From positions 1 to 64,000 of the forward strand of contig CAZKVJ010000004.1 in the NCBI GenBank assembly GCA_964556225.1: a stretch of DNA of 64,000 nucleotides, read 5' to 3'. Of this stretch, positions 8,218 through 16,673 are shown one piece after another (the stretch's first letter is position 1; the number at the start of each line of letters is the position of its first letter). The DNA comes from CAZKVJ01 sp964556225. Its GTDB lineage: Bacteria > Actinomycetota > Acidimicrobiia > Acidimicrobiales > Ilumatobacteraceae. A model generated the notes under the pieces. It ran no database searches and had not been told where the DNA came from. It saw nothing but the letters and a program-made list of their open reading frames with translations. A program made the translations under genes and the position numbers.

Positions 8218-9132
8218 ATGCGGATGTCGGTCGTGCTCGGCGAGTGGCTCGACCGGCCGATCGCGGCGGACCTCGACGTGGCGCTGGCCGCCGACCGGCT
8301 CGGCTTCCCCGAGGTCTGGATCGGCGAGATGGCCAAGCTCGACGCGTTCGCGCTCGGTGCCGCAGTGATGGCGAGGACGGCGACGATCGAGCCGTGCCTC
8401 GGCCCGCTGGCGGTGACGGTCCGCAGCCCGGCCCAGATCGCCATGGGGGCGGCGACGGTCGCCGCGGTGGGCGGCGGGCGCCCGGTGCACCTGGCCATCG
8501 GCACCTCGAGCCCCACGGTGGCCGGCTGGCACGGGCGCAGCCGCAGCGGGGCGGCCGACACGCTCGCCGCCACCGCCGCCGCCCTGCGAGCGCTCCTGGC
8601 GGGTGACCGGGTCGACGGGTTCCGCCTTCGCGAACCACCACCGCGCTCGTCGGTCACCGTTGCCGCGTTCGGGCCGCGTGCGGTTGCCGCTGCGACCGGC
8701 GCCGACCGGATGGTCCTGAACATGGTCACCGTCGAGTCGGCCGCCACCCTGGCCCCGTCGCACCCGCGCACTGCGGTGTGGCTGGCGGCGGCCCTCGACC
8801 CCACCCCCGACGAGCGCCGGTGGCTGACGCTCGGCTTCGTCGGCTACCTGGGCGCCCCCGGCTACGCGGAGATGTTCGAGCAGGCCGGGTTCGCCGAACT
8901 GGTGGCGTTCGCCCGCACCCGCCCCTCCCCCGCCGAGCTCGCCGCCCGGCTGCCCGTCGACGAGCTGCTCGACGCCGTCGCGCTCGTCGGCGACGAGGAT
9001 CACGTCCGGGCCCGCATCGCAGCCTACGAGGCGGTCGGGGTCCGGGAGATCGGCCTGGTGGTGCCCCCGCTCGACCTGCCGTGCGGCCGCCGGACGCTGG
9101 AGCGCCTGGCGCCCCGAGCTACAGCGCGCTGA
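8218..9132 (+). CDS. LLM-class (F420-dependent-type) oxidoreductase
   Basis: 304-aa luciferase-like TIM-barrel oxidoreductase; actinobacterial members usually use coenzyme F420. Visible: the first strand MRMSVVLGEW, LGFPEVWIGEMAKLDAFAL, the GTSSPTVAGWHGR segment and a C-terminal GVREIGLVVPP strand. There is no signal peptide. It overlaps the convergent acyl-CoA dehydrogenase-like gene by 14 bp. Substrate unknown; the acyl-CoA and steroid-like neighbourhood suggests a lipid-derived ketone or alcohol. The cofactor is inferred from the family. Confidence 0.88.
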   Translation: MRMSVVLGEWLDRPIAADLDVALAADRLGFPEVWIGEMAKLDAFALGAAVMARTATIEPCLGPLAVTVRSPAQIAMGAATVAAVGGGRPVHLAIGTSSPTVAGWHGRSRSGAADTLAATAAALRALLAGDRVDGFRLREPPPRSSVTVAAFGPRAVAAATGADRMVLNMVTVESAATLAPSHPRTAVWLAAALDPTPDERRWLTLGFVGYLGAPGYAEMFEQAGFAELVAFARTRPSPAELAARLPVDELLDAVALVGDEDHVRARIAAYEAVGVREIGLVVPPLDLPCGRRTLERLAPRATAR

Positions 9133-10258
9133 CGTCGGCGTCGATGCCGAGACGCAGCCTGCCGAGCGTCTCGTACAGCTTCGGTGCCACCATCAGGTGC
9201 TGGGTGGCCACGTGCGCGTCGCGCAGACAGCGCTGCAGCAGGCTGGCCTCGTAGACCGAGGTGCCGCCCGCCAGCGTGTACGCCGTGTCGGTGGCGACGG
9301 CCGCGCTCTCGGCGGCGTTGACACAGGCCAGGCGGATGGCCGCCCGCACGTCCACACCGACGCGCTGGCCGTTCCGGGCCGCCTGCCACGCCTCACCCAG
9401 CACGCCCAACAGGTATGACCGGGCGCTGCCCAGGCGGGCCTCGGCCCGTGCCAGCTCGATCTGGGTGAAGGGGCTCTGCGCCAGGGTCCGCGACGAGAAC
9501 AGCGGCCGCTTGCCCGCCGCCAGCTCGACCAGCTCGTCGAGCGCCCGCCGGGCGACGCCGAGCGCCACCGCGGCCACCCCGGCGGCGAGCAGCGAGTAGT
9601 TCGGGAACGCGGACAGCGGGACGTGCACCCGTGGGGTCGACACGCCGGGCTGGATGGTGTGGTCGGCCGGGACGTACACCTCGTCGACGCTGAAGTCGAG
9701 CGATCCGGTCCCCCTCATCCCGACGCTGTGCCACGTGTCGTGCAGCTCCACCTCGGCGGCCGGGAACCAGCACAGCCGGAACGTGCCGTCGTCGCAGCGC
9801 GTGCCACCCGTGATCCACTGGCAGTGCTGGGTGCCGCTGCCCCACTGCCACCGCCCGCTCACCCGGAAGCCGTCCCCGTCGGTGACGCCGACCCCGTTCG
9901 GCGCGTACACGCCGCCCGTGACCACCAGCGGGTCGCCGTAGATCGCTCGGGCGACCGCTGGCTCGAGGAACATCGACATCGAGGACGTGGTCGAGGAGAT
10001 CATCGAGCACCACCCGGCAGCACCGTCGGCCACGGCCACCGCCTCGATCGCTTCGACCAGCGTCAGCGGGTCGACCTCCGGGCCACCGTAGACGGCCGGC
10101 ACGCACATGCGCGTCAGCCCGGCGCTCACCAGGGCGTCGACGACCGGCCGGGGCAAGCGCCGCTGCTCCTCGGCCTCGTCGGCGTGGGCCTCGATCACGG
10201 GACGCACCGACCGGGCCGCCACGACCAGGTCGACACCCGGCGGCGGCCAGTCGCTCAC
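9119..10258 (-). CDS. Acyl-CoA dehydrogenase-fold flavoprotein (HsaA-like monooxygenase type)
   Basis: 379-aa member of the acyl-CoA dehydrogenase superfamily. Segments such as LVSAGLTRMCVPAVYGG, GAAGWCSMI and SGRWQWGSGTQHCQWI resemble the flavin-dependent monooxygenase branch (HsaA, HpaB-like) more than the beta-oxidation enzymes, so hydroxylation with reduced flavin from a separate reductase is plausible; no such reductase is adjacent. The GTG at 10258 overlaps the upstream dehydrogenase stop (GTGA), showing translational coupling. A longer start at 10294 would lie inside the upstream gene. Confidence 0.85.
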   Translation of the reverse strand: MSDWPPPGVDLVVAARSVRPVIEAHADEAEEQRRLPRPVVDALVSAGLTRMCVPAVYGGPEVDPLTLVEAIEAVAVADGAAGWCSMISSTTSSMSMFLEPAVARAIYGDPLVVTGGVYAPNGVGVTDGDGFRVSGRWQWGSGTQHCQWITGGTRCDDGTFRLCWFPAAEVELHDTWHSVGMRGTGSLDFSVDEVYVPADHTIQPGVSTPRVHVPLSAFPNYSLLAAGVAAVALGVARRALDELVELAAGKRPLFSSRTLAQSPFTQIELARAEARLGSARSYLLGVLGEAWQAARNGQRVGVDVRAAIRLACVNAAESAAVATDTAYTLAGGTSVYEASLLQRCLRDAHVATQHLMVAPKLYETLGRLRLGIDADVSAL

Positions 10259-11481
10259 GACCCCGACCCCGGCGCCCGCTGAGCGTCCGCCCACGACAGC
10301 CCGGCCTGCACATCGACCTCGCGCGGGAGACCGAGCACCAGCTCGCCCACGATGTTGCGCTGCACCTCGCCCGTCCCGCCACCGATCGTCAGCGCCGGCG
10401 AGAACAGGAACCCGTCGTACCAGCCCGGGTGGTCGAGGTCGGCCGGCGGCTTGTCGGGACCGAGGGCGTGGGTGTCGGTGCCCGGCGCGAACCCCTCGAC
10501 GGTTCCGCCGGCGAGCAGCGCGTGCGCCCCGAGCAGGTCACGCGCGGCGGCCATCACGTGCTGACCGTGCTCGTCGGCCAGGATCTTGCGGATGCTCGCC
10601 TCCGGCCCCGGCGCCTGCCCCTTCAACGTCGCCGTGAGCGTGCGCTGGCGGATCAGGTCGAGCAGCACGTGCTCGATGTAGATGCGGGCGAGGCGCTGGC
10701 GCATCACGGGATCCGTCACCGGACCGCGGGCCCGCACGGCGTCGAGCATCTCCAGCGCCGTCGGGCCGTTGCCCCACAAGACGCCACCGCTCGACAGCGA
10801 CACCCGCTCGTTGCCGAGCGTGACCTTGGCGAGCATCCACCCGTCGCCCTCCGCGCCGACGCGGTTGTCGGCCGGGATGCGCACGTCGGTGAAGAACACC
10901 TCGTTGAACGTGTGCCCACCGGTCATCTCGGTGATCGGGCGGATCTCGATGCCCGGCAGGGCCATCGGACAGATGAAGTAGGAGAGGCCCTTGCGCTTCG
11001 ACACCGACGGGTCCGTGCGAGCGATCAGGATGCCGAACTTCGCGTACTGGGCACCGCTGGTCCAGATCTTCTGCCCGTTCACGACGTACTCGTCGCCGTC
11101 GCGAACGGCCCGCGTGCCCAGGTTCGACAGGTCGCTGCCGGCACCGGGCTCGCTGAAGAGCTGGCACCAGAACTCCTCACCGGAGAGCAGCGGCATGAGG
11201 TAGCGATCGTGCTGAGCGGGGGTGCCGCCGTAGAGGATGGTGGGGCCCGCCCAGCCGATCCCGATCGGGTTCACCGGCCGCGCCACACCGGCCTTGGCGA
11301 GCTCGTCGTCGATGATCAGCTGGTGGATCGGGTCGGCGCCCAGCCCGTACGGCTCGGGCCAGTGCGGCACGACGTAGCCGGCGGCGGCCAGGGCGCGCCC
11401 GGTCGGGTTGGGGTTGGCCGCGATCCACTCGCGAACCGCCACGCGGCGGGGATCGTCGTCCGGGGGGAGGAGGAAGTCCAT
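10255..11481 (-). CDS. Acyl-CoA dehydrogenase
   Basis: 408-aa FAD enzyme introducing an alpha-beta double bond into acyl-CoA. Visible: WCQLFSEPGAGSDLSNL (FAD/substrate loop), VVNGQKIWTSGAQYA, RPITEMTGGHTFNEVFFTDV, and the C-terminal TIGGGTGEVQRNIVGE that binds the adenine end of FAD. This resembles FadE enzymes of steroid or branched-acid degradation. ATG at 11481 lies 9 nt after TAGTGT. It is the first gene of a two-gene unit with the HsaA-like flavoprotein. Confidence 0.94.
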   Translation of the reverse strand: MDFLLPPDDDPRRVAVREWIAANPNPTGRALAAAGYVVPHWPEPYGLGADPIHQLIIDDELAKAGVARPVNPIGIGWAGPTILYGGTPAQHDRYLMPLLSGEEFWCQLFSEPGAGSDLSNLGTRAVRDGDEYVVNGQKIWTSGAQYAKFGILIARTDPSVSKRKGLSYFICPMALPGIEIRPITEMTGGHTFNEVFFTDVRIPADNRVGAEGDGWMLAKVTLGNERVSLSSGGVLWGNGPTALEMLDAVRARGPVTDPVMRQRLARIYIEHVLLDLIRQRTLTATLKGQAPGPEASIRKILADEHGQHVMAAARDLLGAHALLAGGTVEGFAPGTDTHALGPDKPPADLDHPGWYDGFLFSPALTIGGGTGEVQRNIVGELVLGLPREVDVQAGLSWADAQRAPGSGS

Positions 11482-11490
11482 ACGCCGCGG

Positions 11491-11496
11491 ACACTA
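11491..11496 (-). promoter_or_regulatory. Leaderless -10 (TAGTGT) of the acyl-CoA dehydrogenase operon
   Basis: TAGTGT on the minus strand, 9 nt before the ATG at 11481. Confidence 0.5.
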
Positions 11497-11530
11497 TTCG
11501 CACCGGGTCCGATGCCATCAGGCCGAGCGC

Positions 11531-11536
11531 TAGCGT
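11531..11536 (+). promoter_or_regulatory. Leaderless -10 (TAGCGT) in front of an 11-codon upstream ORF
   Basis: TAGCGT, 8 nt before an ATG at 11545 that is out of frame with the LLM gene at 11577. Confidence 0.5.
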
Positions 11537-11544
11537 TCGCCCTG

Positions 11545-11580
11545 ATGGGGTGCCGAGCCGGACACCGGCGGCGGGGATGA
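11545..11580 (+). CDS. Possible leaderless upstream ORF (11 aa, Arg-rich)
   Basis: ATG 8 nt after a TAGCGT -10 box opens MGCRAGHRRRG and ends in a TGA that overlaps the ATG of the LLM gene (ATGA). The promoter-to-ATG spacing is the same as for the bona fide leaderless genes here. If translated, the peptide would couple or attenuate translation of the LLM enzyme; its cysteine and arginine run could make it amino-acid responsive. Alternatively the LLM gene starts at a GTG at 11550 and the small ORF is fortuitous. Confidence 0.4.
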   Translation: MGCRAGHRRRG

Positions 11581-12383
11581 GGTTCGGCTTCGTCGTGCCC
11601 TGGGCCGACGCGGCCGACGTCGGTGAGCTGGCCGTCGCAGCCGAGGCCGCCGGGTGGGACGGGCTGTTCGTCTGGGAGCCGGTGTTCGGCGTGGACGCCT
11701 GGACCGCGCTCGCCGTGGCCGCCGTGCGCACCACGTCGATCCGCCTCGGCACGATGCTGACCGCCGTCCCCCGCCGCCTGCCGTGGGAGCTGGCCGGACA
11801 GGTGGCCACCGTCGACCGCCTCTCGGGCGGGCGCGTCGTCCTCACCGCCGGGCTCGGCGCCCCGGAGGCGGGCTACCGCGAGTTCGGCCTGGAGACGGAC
11901 CGCAGCGTTCGAGCGGCGCTGCTGGACGAGGGGCTCGACGTGATCACCGGGCTGTGGGCTGGCCAGCCGTTCCGCTACGAGGGGCAGCACTACCGGCTCG
12001 AGCCGAGCGAGTTCCCGGCGATCGGTCACACCGCCCAGCAACCTCGGGTGCCGATCTGGCTGGTCGGCGCGCTCGGACGGAACCGTTCCATGTCCCGGGC
12101 GCTGCGCTGGGACGGGCTGCTGCCGACCGTGGTGGGCGACGAACCCGGACGGCAGGCAACGCTCGCCGAGCTGCGGGCCGTGATGCCCGAGATCCGCGCC
12201 GCCACCGGCGGGCGGCCCTTCGACGTGGTGATCGAGGGCTGCCACGACGAGCACTCCCCGGCGGCGTGGGCCGGGGCCGGGGCGACGTGGTGGCTGGAGT
12301 CGATGTGGAGCGCGGTCAACGAGGCCGATGCGGTCGCTGCTGCGCTCGACGTGCTGCACGACGGCCCGCCCCGGTCCGGCTGA
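11577..12383 (+). CDS. LLM-class (F420-dependent-type) oxidoreductase
   Basis: 268-aa luciferase-like enzyme. MRFGFVVPWADAADVGELA, WDGLFVWEP, TSIRLGTMLTAVPRRLPWELA and VDRLSGGRVVLTAGLG are characteristic strands of this F420-type family. The ATG at 11577 overlaps the stop of a possible 11-codon upstream ORF; GTG at 11550 is the alternative start. It is divergent from the acyl-CoA dehydrogenase operon and is followed by an acyl-CoA synthetase with its own promoter. Substrate unknown. Confidence 0.88.
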   Translation: MRFGFVVPWADAADVGELAVAAEAAGWDGLFVWEPVFGVDAWTALAVAAVRTTSIRLGTMLTAVPRRLPWELAGQVATVDRLSGGRVVLTAGLGAPEAGYREFGLETDRSVRAALLDEGLDVITGLWAGQPFRYEGQHYRLEPSEFPAIGHTAQQPRVPIWLVGALGRNRSMSRALRWDGLLPTVVGDEPGRQATLAELRAVMPEIRAATGGRPFDVVIEGCHDEHSPAAWAGAGATWWLESMWSAVNEADAVAAALDVLHDGPPRSG

Positions 12384-12418
12384 CCCCGACCGCCAGGAGC
12401 ACCGACGGGGCAGGGTCG

Positions 12419-12424
12419 TAGGCT
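12419..12424 (+). promoter_or_regulatory. Leaderless -10 (TAGGCT) of the acyl-CoA synthetase
   Basis: TAGGCT, 8 nt before the ATG at 12433. Confidence 0.6.
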
Positions 12425-12432
12425 GGCCGGCC

Positions 12433-14049
12433 ATGACGAGCGGCTGGAACATCGCCGAGATCTGGGAGACGATCGCCGACCTCCTGCCGGACGCACCGGC
12501 GCAGGCGATCGGTGAGCGCGCCCTCACCTGGAACGAGCTCGACCGTCGGGCCGACGGCATCGCCGCGCACCTGGTCGAGCAGGGCGCCCGACACCAGGAC
12601 AAGGTCTCCCTCTACCTGTACAACGGCCCCGAGTACCTCGAGACGGTGTTCGCGCTGTTCAAGGCCGGCCTGGTGCCCGTGAACACCAACTACCGCTACG
12701 GCGAGGACGAGCTGGCCTACCTGTGGGACAACTCCGACAGCGTGGCGCTGGTCTTCCACGGCACGTTCAGCGCCACGGTCGACGCCGTGCGGGCGCGGGT
12801 CCCGTCCCTCGCCACCTTCTTGTGGGTCGACGACGGCAGCGGGCCGTGCCCACCGTGGGCCACGCCGTACGAGTCCGTGGCGAGCGCACCGCCGGCCGAC
12901 CGGCTCGTGGCGCCGTGGGGTCGAAGCGGCGACGACCTGCTGTTCCTCTACACCGGTGGTACCACGGGCATGCCGAAGGGCGTCATGTGGCGCCAGGACG
13001 ACCTGGTCGGCGCGCTCGAGGCCAACGCCCGCAACCGTCTTCCGGACGCGCCGGATCTCGCCGCAGTCGTGGCCCGCACCACCAAACCCGGGCCGCGCAA
13101 CCTGCCGGCCGCACCGCTGATGCACGGCACCGGGCTGTTCAACGCCATGACGAACATGCTCCTCGGCGGGTGCATCGTCACGATGGAGGGTCGCCACTTC
13201 GACCCGATCACCTTGCTCGACACCATCGAGTCCCAGCGGATCGCGTCGATGTCGATCGTCGGCGACGCCTTCGCCAAGCCCATCCTGCGGGCACTCGACG
13301 CCGAGCCGGACCGGTGGGACATCTCCACGCTGCGCGTCGTGGTCTCCAGCGGCGTCATGTGGTCGGCCGCCACCAAGGAGGGCCTGCTGCGCCACAACCC
13401 GCGGCTCATCCTCGTCGACACCCTCGGCTCCTCCGAGGCGATCGGCATGGCGCAGAGCACCACCACGGCGGCCGGCGCCGGCGAGACGGCCACGTTCCAG
13501 CTCGGACCCAACACGCGCGTGCTCACCGAGGATCTCCGTGAGGTCGAGCCGGGAAGCGGCGAGCGAGGGCGGGTGGCGCTGCGGGGCCGAACCCCCATCG
13601 GGTACTACAAGGACCCCGAGAAGTCGGCCGGCACGTTCGTGATGCTCGACGGCGTGCGCTGGAGCATCCCCGGCGACTGGGCCGAGGTCGACGGCGACGG
13701 CACCGTGCGGCTGCTCGGCCGCGGGAGCCAGTGCATCAACACCGGGGGCGAGAAGGTCTACCCCGAAGAGGTCGAGGAGATGCTCAAGCTCCACCCGACG
13801 GTCCACGACGCCGCCGTGGTCGGCGTCCCCGACGAGCGCTTCGGCGAGGCGATCACCGCCATCGTCGAGCCGGAGCCGGGCGCGCAGGTCGTCGAGGCCG
13901 ACCTGATCGCCCACGTGAAGGCCCACCTCGCCCACTACAAGGCGCCGAAGCGGGTGCTGGCCGTCGACACGGTCAGCCGGGCGGCCAACGGCAAGCTCGA
14001 CTATCGACGCCTGAGGGCGCTGGCGGTCGACTCGCTCGCCTCCTCCTGA
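12433..14049 (+). CDS. Acyl-CoA synthetase (FadD-like)
   Basis: 538-aa ANL-superfamily acyl-CoA ligase. The A3 motif YTGGTTGMPKGVMWR, the A8 segment GDWAEVDGDGTVRLLGRGS, GGEKVYPEEVEEML and the C-terminal lysine in ANGKLDYRRL are all present. The YTGGTTGMPKGVMW form is typical of actinobacterial ligases for steroid or long-chain acids (FadD19/FadD17 kind), an inference. It precedes an SDR and an acyl-CoA dehydrogenase that could act on its product. It is not closely similar to the synthetase at 1-1523. Confidence 0.94.
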   Translation: MTSGWNIAEIWETIADLLPDAPAQAIGERALTWNELDRRADGIAAHLVEQGARHQDKVSLYLYNGPEYLETVFALFKAGLVPVNTNYRYGEDELAYLWDNSDSVALVFHGTFSATVDAVRARVPSLATFLWVDDGSGPCPPWATPYESVASAPPADRLVAPWGRSGDDLLFLYTGGTTGMPKGVMWRQDDLVGALEANARNRLPDAPDLAAVVARTTKPGPRNLPAAPLMHGTGLFNAMTNMLLGGCIVTMEGRHFDPITLLDTIESQRIASMSIVGDAFAKPILRALDAEPDRWDISTLRVVVSSGVMWSAATKEGLLRHNPRLILVDTLGSSEAIGMAQSTTTAAGAGETATFQLGPNTRVLTEDLREVEPGSGERGRVALRGRTPIGYYKDPEKSAGTFVMLDGVRWSIPGDWAEVDGDGTVRLLGRGSQCINTGGEKVYPEEVEEMLKLHPTVHDAAVVGVPDERFGEAITAIVEPEPGAQVVEADLIAHVKAHLAHYKAPKRVLAVDTVSRAANGKLDYRRLRALAVDSLASS

Positions 14050-14080
14050 GGGCGTTTTCGCCACCCGGTCCGGACGCCGG

Positions 14081-14086
14081 TACGGT
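14081..14086 (+). promoter_or_regulatory. Candidate -10 (TACGGT) of the SDR gene, leadered
   Basis: TACGGT about 36 nt before the ATG at 14123. Unlike most genes here, the start also has a strong Shine-Dalgarno site, consistent with a leadered mRNA. Confidence 0.4.
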
Positions 14087-14110
14087 CGCGGGGTCCCCCA
14101 ACACCTCCCG

Positions 14111-14116
14111 AAGGAG
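14111..14116 (+). promoter_or_regulatory. Shine-Dalgarno AAGGAG of the SDR gene
   Basis: AAGGAG with a 6-nt spacer to the ATG at 14123; one of few clear ribosome binding sites at a first gene in this window. Confidence 0.6.
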
Positions 14117-14122
14117 TCCCTC

Positions 14123-15016
14123 ATGGCTGACGTCGGCTTCGATGGCAAGGTCGCGATCATCACCGGGGCGGGCGGCGGCCTCGGCCGCCAGCACGCGCTG
14201 CTCATGGCGTCACGGGGTGCGCTCGTGGTCGTGAACGACCTCGGAGGCGCCGTCGACGGGACGGGCAGCGACAAGGGTGCCGCCGAGCGGGTCGTCGACG
14301 AGATCAAGGCCCTCGGCGGCGAGGCGGCCGCCGACACCAACTCGGTCGCCACCCCCGAGGGCGGCGCGGCGATCGTCCAGACGGCGATCGACGCGTTCGG
14401 GCGGGTCGACATCGTGGTCAACAACGCCGGCATCCTGCGCGACCGGGCATTCCACAACATGGAGCCCGATCTCGTGGACCCGGTGCTCGACGTGCACCTC
14501 CGCGGTGCGTTCAACGTGACCCGACCGGCGTTCGTCCACATGCGCGAGCAGGGCTACGGCCGCATCGTCAGCACGTCGTCGGCCGCCGGCCTGTTCGGGA
14601 ACTTCGGCCAGACGAACTACGGCGCGGCGAAGATGGGGCTCGTCGGGCTCACGCGCGTGCTCGCCGTCGAGGGCGCGAAGTACAACATCAAGGCCAACGC
14701 GATCGCTCCGCTGGCGCTGACGCGGATGACCGAGAACATCATGGGCGGCCTCGGCGACAAGCTCGACCCAGCGCTCGTCTCGCCACTCGTCGCGTTCCTC
14801 GCCAGCGACGCGTGCGATGCCACGGGCCGCGTGTTCTCCGTGGGGGGTGGCCGGGTGGCCGAGGTGTTCATCGCCGAGACGAAGGGCTTCGTCCAGACCG
14901 ACCTCACCGTCGAGGCCATCCGCGACCACTGGGACACCATCACCGACCAGGCGGGGTACGCCGTGCCGGCGAACCTCGGTGAGGAGACCGCGCTGTTCCT
15001 CGCCGCCTTCAAGTAG
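14123..15016 (+). CDS. SDR oxidoreductase, (3R)-hydroxyacyl-CoA dehydrogenase type
   Basis: 297-aa short-chain dehydrogenase. The Rossmann motif is TGAGGGLG (near residues 14-21), then NNAG, the catalytic Ser in STSSAAG and YxxxK in YGAAK. The long insert VVNDLGGAVDGTGSDKGAAERVV and the C-terminal extension resemble the dehydrogenase unit of peroxisomal multifunctional enzyme type 2 (HSD17B4), so it probably oxidises 3-hydroxyacyl-CoA, including steroid side-chain intermediates. It sits between an acyl-CoA synthetase and an acyl-CoA dehydrogenase. Confidence 0.92.
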   Translation: MADVGFDGKVAIITGAGGGLGRQHALLMASRGALVVVNDLGGAVDGTGSDKGAAERVVDEIKALGGEAAADTNSVATPEGGAAIVQTAIDAFGRVDIVVNNAGILRDRAFHNMEPDLVDPVLDVHLRGAFNVTRPAFVHMREQGYGRIVSTSSAAGLFGNFGQTNYGAAKMGLVGLTRVLAVEGAKYNIKANAIAPLALTRMTENIMGGLGDKLDPALVSPLVAFLASDACDATGRVFSVGGGRVAEVFIAETKGFVQTDLTVEAIRDHWDTITDQAGYAVPANLGEETALFLAAFK

Positions 15017-15031
15017 CAGCGCACGGTCGCC

Positions 15032-15037
15032 TACGTT
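15032..15037 (+). promoter_or_regulatory. Leaderless -10 (TACGTT) of an acyl-CoA dehydrogenase
   Basis: TACGTT, 7 nt before the GTG at 15045. Confidence 0.55.
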
Positions 15038-15044
15038 CACCCCG

Positions 15045-16172
15045 GTGAGCGAGCAGATCGCTGTCGAGACGTTCCAGGCCGGTGCACGCGAGTGGCTGGC
15101 CGCCAACCGGGCGGCTGCCCCCCGTGACTACGGCGCGATCTGCCCGCCCGACCTCGTCGACAGCGCCGTGGCCTGGCAACGCCGCCTCTACGACGCCGGG
15201 TACGCCGGCATCCACTGGCCGGTCGAGCACGGTGGCCGGGGCCTCACCCCGGCCCACCAGGCGGCGTGGCTCGAGGAGTGCGCCCGCGCTGGGGTGCCGC
15301 CGGTGCTCAACATGGTCGGCCTGGTGCTGGCGGGCGGCGCCATCCTCCACTTCGGCACCCCCGCGCAACAGGCTGCCCACCTGCTCCCCACGCTGCGAGG
15401 TGACCAGCTGTGGTGCCAGCTGTTCTCCGAGCCCGGCGCCGGCAGCGACCTGGGCTCGCTCAGCACCCGGGCCGAGCGCGACGGCGACCGGTTCGTCGTC
15501 AACGGTCAGAAGGTCTGGTGCAGCGGCGGTCGCTACAGCGGCTGGGGCATCCTCATGGCCCGCACCGACCCCGGCGCGCCCAAGCACGAGGGCATCTCGT
15601 TCTTCCTGCTCGACATGAGCCTCCCGGGCGTCGAGGTGCGCCCGCTGCGCAACATGACGGGCGAGTCCGAGTTCGACGAGGTCTTCTTCACCGACGTGGC
15701 CGTCCCCGCCGACGCGCTACTCGGCCCGCTCCACGGCGGGTGGGGGGTCGGGATGGCGGTGCTCACGAACGAGCGGGGGCACATCGGCGCCAGCGTGATC
15801 GGCCTGGAACGCCGGCTGGAGCAGATGGCAGCCATGGCCGAGGGCCGCGACCTCGACCCGATCGCCCGCCAGCGCCTGGCCAAGCTGCTGAGCAGAGGGA
15901 CGGCGTTCACCGCCATGGGTCGCCGCCAGGGCCCGGTCGCCTCGACCGCGGCCTCGCTCATGAAGCTCGGGATCACCGAGATGATGTTCGACACCGCGAT
16001 GCTCCGTGGCGACCTGTCCGGGCCGTACGCCATGCTCGACGGTCCCGACGCGTTCGGGATGCTCGCCGCACCCGGCGGGCGCATCGCCGGTGGCACCAGC
16101 CAGGTGCAGCGCAACATCATCGGCGAGCGCCTGCTCGGACTGCCCCGAGAGCCCAAGCCGAGCCGCGACTGA
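15045..16172 (+). CDS. Acyl-CoA dehydrogenase
   Basis: 375-aa FAD enzyme. WCQLFSEPGAGSDLGSL, VNGQKVWCSGGRYSGWG, RPLRNMTGESEFDEVFFTDV and the C-terminal GGTSQVQRNIIGERLLGLPRE are the family signatures. The GTG at 15045 is fixed by a -10 box 7 nt upstream; the frame is open further upstream only by chance. It forms a functional series with the preceding synthetase and SDR, consistent with a beta-oxidation-like branch. Chain-length specificity cannot be read. Confidence 0.94.
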   Translation: MSEQIAVETFQAGAREWLAANRAAAPRDYGAICPPDLVDSAVAWQRRLYDAGYAGIHWPVEHGGRGLTPAHQAAWLEECARAGVPPVLNMVGLVLAGGAILHFGTPAQQAAHLLPTLRGDQLWCQLFSEPGAGSDLGSLSTRAERDGDRFVVNGQKVWCSGGRYSGWGILMARTDPGAPKHEGISFFLLDMSLPGVEVRPLRNMTGESEFDEVFFTDVAVPADALLGPLHGGWGVGMAVLTNERGHIGASVIGLERRLEQMAAMAEGRDLDPIARQRLAKLLSRGTAFTAMGRRQGPVASTAASLMKLGITEMMFDTAMLRGDLSGPYAMLDGPDAFGMLAAPGGRIAGGTSQVQRNIIGERLLGLPREPKPSRD

Positions 16173-16187
16173 CCGGCGTTGGGCCGC

Positions 16188-16595
16188 TCAGACCCAGCAG
16201 GCGACCGGTGAGCCGTGGTGGGCCACCATCAGCCATCGGCCGTCACGCTCTCGCACGAACAGGTTGAGGGCCGCAACGGACCCGCCGGGCCCAGCGTCGC
16301 CGAGCAGGTTCTCGACGCACGTCACCCATCCGACATCGCCGTGCACGTGGACGCGCTCGTCGGTGACGATGACCTGCAGTGGCTGATCGTTGCGCAGGAT
16401 CGCGGCCCACGAGGCCTGGACGGCATCGAACCCGTGCAGCGCCGGCCAGCCGGGGTGGGTGCACGCCACCTCGCCGGTGCGCGACCACAGCGACGCCATG
16501 GTCTCGACGGCCCGGGCCTCGAAGGCCGCGTAGAAGGCGGCGTTCGCAGCCCTCACGTCGGCCGTGCCCTGCAGCTCGTACGCCTCGCCGCTCAC
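16188..16595 (-). CDS. SnoaL/NTF2-like protein
   Basis: 135-aa protein of the nuclear-transport-factor-2/SnoaL-like fold: ANAAFYAAFEARAVETMASLW, CTHPGWPALHGFDAVQASWA, and the end strand ERDGRWLMVAHHGSPV are typical. Such proteins are small-molecule binding or isomerase-like cone folds; no catalytic assignment is possible here. The GTG at 16595 is 7 nt after TACGCT. It converges on the acyl-CoA dehydrogenase with a 15-bp gap and is divergent from the nuclease gene. Confidence 0.85.
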   Translation of the reverse strand: MSGEAYELQGTADVRAANAAFYAAFEARAVETMASLWSRTGEVACTHPGWPALHGFDAVQASWAAILRNDQPLQVIVTDERVHVHGDVGWVTCVENLLGDAGPGGSVAALNLFVRERDGRWLMVAHHGSPVACWV

Positions 16596-16602
16596 GCCCG
16601 CC

Positions 16603-16608
16603 AGCGTA
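16603..16608 (-). promoter_or_regulatory. Leaderless -10 (TACGCT) of the SnoaL-like gene
   Basis: TACGCT on the minus strand, 7 nt before the GTG at 16595. Confidence 0.55.
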
Positions 16609-16660
16609 CGGGGCCGGCCCACCGAGTCGGTGTTGGCCGAACGTCGCCACACCCAGTCCC

Positions 16661-16666
16661 TACGAT
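16661..16666 (+). promoter_or_regulatory. Leaderless -10 (TACGAT) of the nuclease gene
   Basis: TACGAT, 7 nt before the ATG at 16674; it overlaps and thus disfavours an ATG at 16665. Confidence 0.6.
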
Positions 16667-16673
16667 GGCCACC

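Noticed and set aside
6879..8804. A 641-codon open frame on the minus strand
   Set aside because: Antisense to the DUF1501 and LLM genes; composition is Arg/Gly/Ala-rich with no recognisable domain.
12316..14541. A 741-codon open frame on the minus strand
   Set aside because: Antisense shadow of the acyl-CoA synthetase and SDR genes, which have complete family motifs.
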